Below, piece by piece: positions 4,436 to 8,588 of a DNA stretch of 8,588 bases. Every line of letters starts with the position of its first letter. Within the stretch, counting starts at the first letter, position 1. The notes beneath the pieces are model-generated. The model saw nothing but the letters and a program-made list of their open reading frames with translations. It was not told the DNA's origin and did not search any database. Source of the DNA: an uncultured Alistipes sp. (GTDB lineage Bacteria; Bacteroidota; Bacteroidia; Bacteroidales; Rikenellaceae); contig CAJUAV010000014.1 in assembly GCA_910584485.1 (NCBI GenBank), positions 1 to 8,588 on the forward strand, written 5' to 3'. The position numbers and the translations under genes were made by a program.

Positions 4436-5962
4436 TTATTTCAGTTCGACCAGCGAATGGCCCGTCATTTCGGCGGGCAGATCGAGCCCCATGAGGCACA
4501 GCACCGTCGGGGCCACGTCGGCCAGAATGCCGTCGTGCACCGCCTTCACGCGATCCGACACGACCACGATGGGCACGGGATTGAGCGAGTGGGCCGTGTT
4601 GGGGGTGCCGTCGGCGTTGACCGCATTGTCGGCATTGCCGTGGTCGGCGATCTGCACCACCTCGTATCCGTTGCGCTTGGCCGCCTCGACCACCTTTTCC
4701 ACGCAGCCGTCGACCGCCTTTACAGCCTGCTCGATCGCCTCGTAGACGCCCGTGTGGCCGACCATGTCGCCGTTGGCGAAGTTGAGGCAGACGAAATCGA
4801 AGCGCTGCGAATCGAGCGCCGCCACCAGCTTGTCGGCCACCTCGGGCGCCGACATCTCGGGCTGCAGGTCGTAGGTCGCCACCTTCGGCGAAGCGACCAG
4901 AATGCGCTCCTCGCCTTCGAACGTCTCCTCGCGGCCGCCGTTCAGGAAGAAGGTCACATGGGCGTATTTCTCCGTCTCGGCAATGCGCAGCTGGCTCAAC
5001 CCCTGCTTGGCGACCCACTCGCCGATCGTGTTCTGCACGTTCTCCTTGTCGAAAAGGATATGCAGCCCCTTGAACTTGGCGTCGTAGGGGGTCATGCAGC
5101 AATAGTAGAGCGGCATCGTGTGCATTCCCTGCTCGGGCATATCCTCCTGCGTGAGGACGATCGTAAGCTCCTTCGCGCGGTCGTTGCGGTAGTTGAAGAA
5201 GATCACCACGTCGTTCGGACGGATCAGCCCCACGGGAGCTCCCGCCTCGTCGACGCGCACGATCGGCCGGATGAACTCGTCCGTCACGTCGGCATCGTAC
5301 GACGCCTGCACGGCGGCAGCCATGTCGGTCGCCTTCGTGCCGACGCCCTCCACGAGGGCGTCGTAGGCCACCTTCACGCGCTCCCAGCGCTTGTCGCGGT
5401 CCATGGCGTAGTAGCGGCCCACGACCGTCGCGATCGTTCCCGCCGACGCGGCCGTGTGGCGCTCGAGCTGCTCGATGAAGCCCTTGCCGCTGTGCGGATC
5501 CGTGTCGCGGCCGTCCATGAAGCAGTGGATATAGGTTCGGTCGATCCCGTAGGTCGCGGCGATGTCGCAGAGCTTGAAGAGGTGCTCGAGCGACGAGTGC
5601 ACGCCGCCATCCGACGTGAGGCCCATGAAATGAACCGCCACGCCCTGCTGCCTGGCATGCGAGAAGGCCGCCTTGATTTCGGGATTCTCCAGAATCGAGT
5701 TGTCGCGGCAGGCACGGTTGATCTTCACCAGATCCTGGTAAACGACCCGACCCGCACCGATATTGAGGTGGCCGACCTCCGAGTTGCCCATCTGGCCCTC
5801 GGGCAGACCGACGTTCTCGCCGTCGGTGCGCAGCTCGGCATGGGGATACTGCTCGGTCATCTTCGTAATGTAGGGGGGACGAACCGTCGAAATGACGTCC
5901 GCCCGATCGTGACGGCCGTTGCCCCAGCCGTCGAGGATCATCAAAAGAACTTTGTTAGCCAT
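4436..5962 (-). CDS. gpmI: 2,3-bisphosphoglycerate-independent phosphoglycerate mutase
   Basis: This 508-residue cytoplasmic enzyme interconverts 3- and 2-phosphoglycerate in glycolysis and gluconeogenesis using two Mn ions and a phosphoserine intermediate. Its length matches the family (about 505-515). Features in order: LMILDGWG with metal ligand D11, catalytic S61 in GQMGNSEVGHLNIGAGR, SDGGVHSSLEHL, DGRDTDP, RYYAMDRDKRW, NYRNDRAKELT, NGDMVGHTG, and the metal site ADHGNAD near the C terminus. No key residue is missing. The start is the ATG at 5962, immediately before the conserved NKVLLMILDGWG; the longer open frame up to 6073 runs into GC-rich repeats and is not conserved-looking. The 25 bases before the start are A-rich with no Shine-Dalgarno site. 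No TTTG/TAnnTTTG promoter lies in the 244 bp upstream, so it may be read from alaS. Confidence 0.97.
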   Translation of the reverse strand: MANKVLLMILDGWGNGRHDRADVISTVRPPYITKMTEQYPHAELRTDGENVGLPEGQMGNSEVGHLNIGAGRVVYQDLVKINRACRDNSILENPEIKAAFSHARQQGVAVHFMGLTSDGGVHSSLEHLFKLCDIAATYGIDRTYIHCFMDGRDTDPHSGKGFIEQLERHTAASAGTIATVVGRYYAMDRDKRWERVKVAYDALVEGVGTKATDMAAAVQASYDADVTDEFIRPIVRVDEAGAPVGLIRPNDVVIFFNYRNDRAKELTIVLTQEDMPEQGMHTMPLYYCCMTPYDAKFKGLHILFDKENVQNTIGEWVAKQGLSQLRIAETEKYAHVTFFLNGGREETFEGEERILVASPKVATYDLQPEMSAPEVADKLVAALDSQRFDFVCLNFANGDMVGHTGVYEAIEQAVKAVDGCVEKVVEAAKRNGYEVVQIADHGNADNAVNADGTPNTAHSLNPVPIVVVSDRVKAVHDGILADVAPTVLCLMGLDLPAEMTGHSLVELK

Positions 5963-6009
5963 GATTATGCGTTTGTTGTTTCGTTGTTTACGTGGAGCGG
6001 GGCGGGGCA

Positions 6010-6035
6010 CTCCGCCGATCGCTTGCGGGATCGAG
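6010..6035. repeat. Copy 1 of an exact 26 bp direct repeat
   Basis: These 26 bases occur again, without a mismatch, at 6152-6177. The unit contains an imperfect palindrome, CGATC-GCTTGCGG-GATCG. It is followed at 6041-6060 by a diverged relative (GGTCGCCTGCGGGTCGAAGC), so the unit appears to have been copied locally. It belongs to the intergenic repeat cluster between alaS and gpmI. Confidence 0.8.
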
Positions 6036-6090
6036 GCGCGGGTCGCCTGCGGGTCGAAGCCTGCGGAGCGCACGCGTCGGCAGCTGCGGA

Positions 6091-6106
6091 CCTCCGCGTG
6101 CGGAGG
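6091..6106. repeat. GC-rich hairpin in the alaS-gpmI spacer
   Basis: CCTCCGC (6091-6097) and GCGGAGG (6100-6106) are a perfect 7 bp inverted repeat around GT. The heptamer GCTGCGG lies on both sides (6083-6089 and 6106-6112). No T-run follows in either direction, so it does not look like an intrinsic terminator. Confidence 0.6.
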
Positions 6107-6117
6107 CTGCGGCCCGC

Positions 6118-6134
6118 CGATTGCCTTGCAATCG
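6118..6134. repeat. 7 bp stem-loop related to the 26 bp unit
   Basis: CGATTGC (6118-6124) and GCAATCG (6128-6134) pair perfectly around CTT. Its flanks (GCC before, AG after) match those of the 26 bp repeat, so it is probably a diverged member of the same family in which both arms changed together and kept pairing. Confidence 0.6.
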
Positions 6135-6151
6135 AGTCCGTCCCGAAAATC

Positions 6152-6177
6152 CTCCGCCGATCGCTTGCGGGATCGAG
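6152..6177. repeat. Copy 2 of the exact 26 bp direct repeat
   Basis: This is identical to 6010-6035 and in the same orientation, 142 bp away. It lies 29 bp downstream of the alaS stop codon. With the members between the two copies it fills nearly the whole spacer and shows no coding potential. Confidence 0.8.
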
Positions 6178-6206
6178 TAAAGCCCCCGCAGTCCGCCTGC
6201 TCCCTG

Positions 6207-8588
6207 CTATTTCAATTGTCCGAGGATCGTCTCCACCGCCTTGTCGACGGCGGCCTGCACCCCTTCGGGATTCTTGCCGCCCGCCGTGGCGAAGGCGGGC
6301 TGACCGCCGCCGCCGCCCTGCATGAGCTTCGCAGCCTCGCGGACCGCCTGGCCCGCATGGCCGCCGCGCGCGACGATCGCTTCGCCGAGGGCCACCGTCA
6401 GGCTCGGCTTACCCTCCTGCACCGCACCCGCCACGAAGAGCAGCTTCGGAGCACGGGCGCGCAAATTGTAGGCCAGATCCTTGATGAAGTCGGGCCGCTT
6501 GTCGAACTGCTTGGCGAAGAGCTGCACCCCGTCGCGCTCGGGCAGCACGGAGAGGATCTTGTCGGCCACCTGCGCGATCTGCTCGCGGCGCATCTGCTCC
6601 ACCTCGTGCGAAAGGGCCTCGTTGCTCTCGATCATCTTCTTCACGGCCTGCATCACCTGCGAGTTGTTGAGCGTGTCGGCCAGCGAATGCAGCGTATCCT
6701 CGGCCGCGTAGAGCATCTCCTCGGCCCGTGCGCCCGTCACCGCCTCGATGCGGCGCACGCCGGCCGAAATGGCCCCCTCGGAGAGGATCTTGAAGAGGCC
6801 GATCGTACCCGTGGCCCGCGTATGCGTACCGCCGCAGAGCTCGACCGACGAGCCGAAGCGCACCATGCGGACGCGATCGCCGTATTTCTCGCCGAAGAGC
6901 ATCATCGCACCCGCCTCGGCAGCCTCCTCCTTCGTCGCGCTGCGGTTCTCCTCCAGCGGCAGGTCGGCGCGGATGGCGCGGTTCACCAGCCGCTCCACCT
7001 CGCGCAGTTCGGCGGGGGTCACCTTCTGGAAATGCGAAAAGTCGAAGCGCAGCGATTCGGGCGTCACGAGCGACCCCTTCTGTTCGACGTGCGAACCGAG
7101 CACCTTGCGCAGCGCCTCGTGCATGAGGTGCGTCGCAGTATGGTTGTTGGCGGCCGACTGGCGCTGCTCGGCGTCGACCACGGCACGGAAGGCCGCCGTC
7201 GGCTCCTCGGGAAGCTGCTCGGCGATGTGGATGATCAGTCCGTTCTCCTTTTCGGTAGCGACGATCGCCACGCGCTCGTCGGCGCTCTCGATGTACCCCG
7301 TGTCGCCGATCTGACCGCCCGAATTGCCGTAGAAGGGGGTGCGGTCGAAGACGAGCTGCCACGTCGTGCGGTTCTTCGAGGTGACGCGGCGGTAGCGGGC
7401 GATCTTCACCTCGTCGGTCAGCGTGTCGTACCCCGTGAAGGTGCTCTGCGGCAGGGGGAAGAGCTCCACCCAGTCGTCCGTGTCGACCGCCGCGGCGTTG
7501 CGCGAGCGCGCCTTCTGCGCGGCGAGCTCCGCCTCGAAGGCCGCCAGATCCACGCCGACGCCCTGTTCGCGGGCGATGAGCTCCGTCAGGTCGATCGGGA
7601 AGCCGAACGTGTCGTAGAGCTCGAAGGCCTCCTTGCCCGAAATGAGCGCGCGGCCCTCGCCCTTGGTGCGGGCGATGACGCCGTCGAGCAGGTTGATGCC
7701 CGTGGCCAGCGTCCGCAGGAACGATGCCTCCTCCTCCTCGATCACCTTTTCGATCAGGGTCTGCTGCGCCCGCAGCTCGGGGAACTGGCCCCCCATCTGC
7801 TCGACCAGCCCCGCCACCAGGCGACAGAGCGTCGGCTCGGTGAAGCCGAGGTAGGTATAGCCGTAGCGGACGGCACGGCGCAGGATGCGGCGGATGACGT
7901 AGCCCGCCTTGACGTTCGACGGCAGCTGGCCGTCGGCGATCGAGAAGGCGATGGCGCGCAGGTGGTCGGCGATCACGCGCATGGCCACGTCGCACGACTC
8001 GTCGTCGCCGTAGCGCTTGCCCGAGAGGGCAGCGATGCGGCCGATCGTCGGCTGGAAGACATCCGTATCGTAGTTCGATTTTTTGCCTTGCAGGATCATG
8101 CAGAGGCGCTCGAAGCCCATGCCCGTGTCGACGTTGCGCGCGGGAAGCTCCTCGAGCGAGCCGTTGGCCTTGCGGTTGAACTGCATGAAGACCAGGTTCC
8201 AGATCTCGATCACCTGCGGGTGGCCCGTGTTGACCATCTCGCGGCCCGACTTGAGGGCGATTTCGGCCTCGTCGCGCAGATCGAAGTGGATCTCCGAGCA
8301 TGGGCCGCAGGGGCCCGTCTCGCCCATCTCCCAGAAATTGTCGTGCTTGTTGCCGCGGATGATGTGGTCGGCGGGCAGGAAGCGCAGCCAGTAGTCGTAG
8401 GCCTCCTGATCGAAGGGCACGCCGTCCTCCTCCGAGCCCTCGAAGACGGTGGCGTACATGCGGTCGGCGGGCAGCTTGTAGACGTCGTGCAGCAGCTCCC
8501 ACGCCCATTCGATCGCCTCCTTCTTGAAATAGTCGCCGTAGGACCAGTTGCCCAGCATCTCGAACATCGTGTGGTGGTAGGTGTCGTG
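6207..8588 (-). CDS. alaS: Alanyl-tRNA synthetase, C-terminal 793 residues (5' end outside window)
   Basis: The enzyme attaches alanine to tRNA(Ala) and clears Ser/Gly mischarging. The open frame continues through the right edge: the last bases encode HDTYHHT directly before MFEMLGNWSYGDYFKKEA, a conserved part of the class II catalytic domain, so the Met at 8567 is internal and roughly the first 80-90 residues are missing. Present are EIWNLVFMQF and DTGMGFERL of the aminoacylation core, the tRNA-recognition helical region, SGGQIGDTGYI, the editing-domain zinc site HTATH...CGGTH (Cys codon at 6834-6836), a coiled linker, and the C-terminal DHHA1 domain with glycine-rich GGGGGQPAFATAGGK near the end. 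Nothing is disrupted. The stop TAG is followed by the repeat-filled spacer and then gpmI on the same strand, with no intrinsic terminator visible between them. Confidence 0.97.
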   Translation of the reverse strand, partial: HDTYHHTMFEMLGNWSYGDYFKKEAIEWAWELLHDVYKLPADRMYATVFEGSEEDGVPFDQEAYDYWLRFLPADHIIRGNKHDNFWEMGETGPCGPCSEIHFDLRDEAEIALKSGREMVNTGHPQVIEIWNLVFMQFNRKANGSLEELPARNVDTGMGFERLCMILQGKKSNYDTDVFQPTIGRIAALSGKRYGDDESCDVAMRVIADHLRAIAFSIADGQLPSNVKAGYVIRRILRRAVRYGYTYLGFTEPTLCRLVAGLVEQMGGQFPELRAQQTLIEKVIEEEEASFLRTLATGINLLDGVIARTKGEGRALISGKEAFELYDTFGFPIDLTELIAREQGVGVDLAAFEAELAAQKARSRNAAAVDTDDWVELFPLPQSTFTGYDTLTDEVKIARYRRVTSKNRTTWQLVFDRTPFYGNSGGQIGDTGYIESADERVAIVATEKENGLIIHIAEQLPEEPTAAFRAVVDAEQRQSAANNHTATHLMHEALRKVLGSHVEQKGSLVTPESLRFDFSHFQKVTPAELREVERLVNRAIRADLPLEENRSATKEEAAEAGAMMLFGEKYGDRVRMVRFGSSVELCGGTHTRATGTIGLFKILSEGAISAGVRRIEAVTGARAEEMLYAAEDTLHSLADTLNNSQVMQAVKKMIESNEALSHEVEQMRREQIAQVADKILSVLPERDGVQLFAKQFDKRPDFIKDLAYNLRARAPKLLFVAGAVQEGKPSLTVALGEAIVARGGHAGQAVREAAKLMQGGGGGQPAFATAGGKNPEGVQAAVDKAVETILGQLK

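Noticed and set aside
4425..5102. Longer version of the YbjN-like gene starting at 5102
   Set aside because: The upstream part is an out-of-frame reading of gpmI. The signal peptide at 4424 marks the true start.
5963..6073. N-terminal extension of gpmI to 6073
   Set aside because: The extra 37 residues are translated from the repeat cluster and A-rich leader; the family begins at the ATG at 5962.
6010..6177. CRISPR-like array
   Set aside because: Only two exact copies 142 bp apart with unequal, repeat-filled spacing and no cas genes; this is a palindromic intergenic repeat cluster.
4457..6325. A 622-codon plus-strand open frame
   Set aside because: It is antisense to gpmI and the end of alaS. 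Its composition (His, Arg, Val, Leu-rich) is the usual shadow of GC-rich codons, and it shows no family motif.
6409..8508. A 699-codon minus-strand open frame inside alaS
   Set aside because: It is the Arg/Gly/Ala-rich alternative frame of alaS; the alaS frame carries all the conserved motifs.

Overview
The window looks like chromosomal DNA from a GC-rich member of the Bacteroidota, most likely close to Alistipes/Rikenellaceae. The phylum call rests on three things: near-perfect Bacteroidota sigma-factor promoters (TTTG, 19 bp, TAnnTTTG) upstream of the tRNA, the thioredoxin-like gene and the left edge; Sec signal peptides ending in ...AQ; and A-rich leaders without Shine-Dalgarno sites. The genus is an inference from coding GC and gene types, not from a database match.

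Left part (1-500): a minus-strand promoter at 46-76 fires off the left edge toward a gene outside the window. Next comes a complete tRNA-Cys(GCA) on the minus strand, with its own promoter, a structured leader of about 75 nt, and a hairpin/U-tract terminator. The AT-rich DNA between these is regulatory.

Plus-strand operon (491-2320): a short TatD-family metal-dependent hydrolase (GTG start directly behind a -7 element), the tRNA ct6A-forming dehydratase tcdA (8 nt overlap), and a YbaK/ProXp-ala-type editing protein (5 nt gap). Two of the three act on tRNA. The last gene ends in a 7 nt tail-to-tail overlap with the next, opposite-strand operon.

Minus-strand exported pair (3712 to 2314): a TlpA/ResA-type thiol-disulfide oxidoreductase followed by an unrecognised secreted protein with six cysteines and one CxxCH motif, driven by a strong promoter at 3731-3761.

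Minus-strand block on the right (8588 to 3904): alaS (5' end outside the window), a 244 bp intergenic region packed with short GC-rich palindromes and an exact 26 bp direct repeat, gpmI (cofactor-independent phosphoglycerate mutase), a small exported YbjN-like protein 11 nt behind gpmI, and a 13 bp hairpin terminator with seven T's. No canonical promoter was found before gpmI, so it may be read through from alaS.

Most of the window is housekeeping. I saw no mobile element, CRISPR array or defence system. The least explained items are the TlpA plus cysteine-rich exported pair, the alaS-gpmI repeat cluster, and the structured tRNA-Cys leader.
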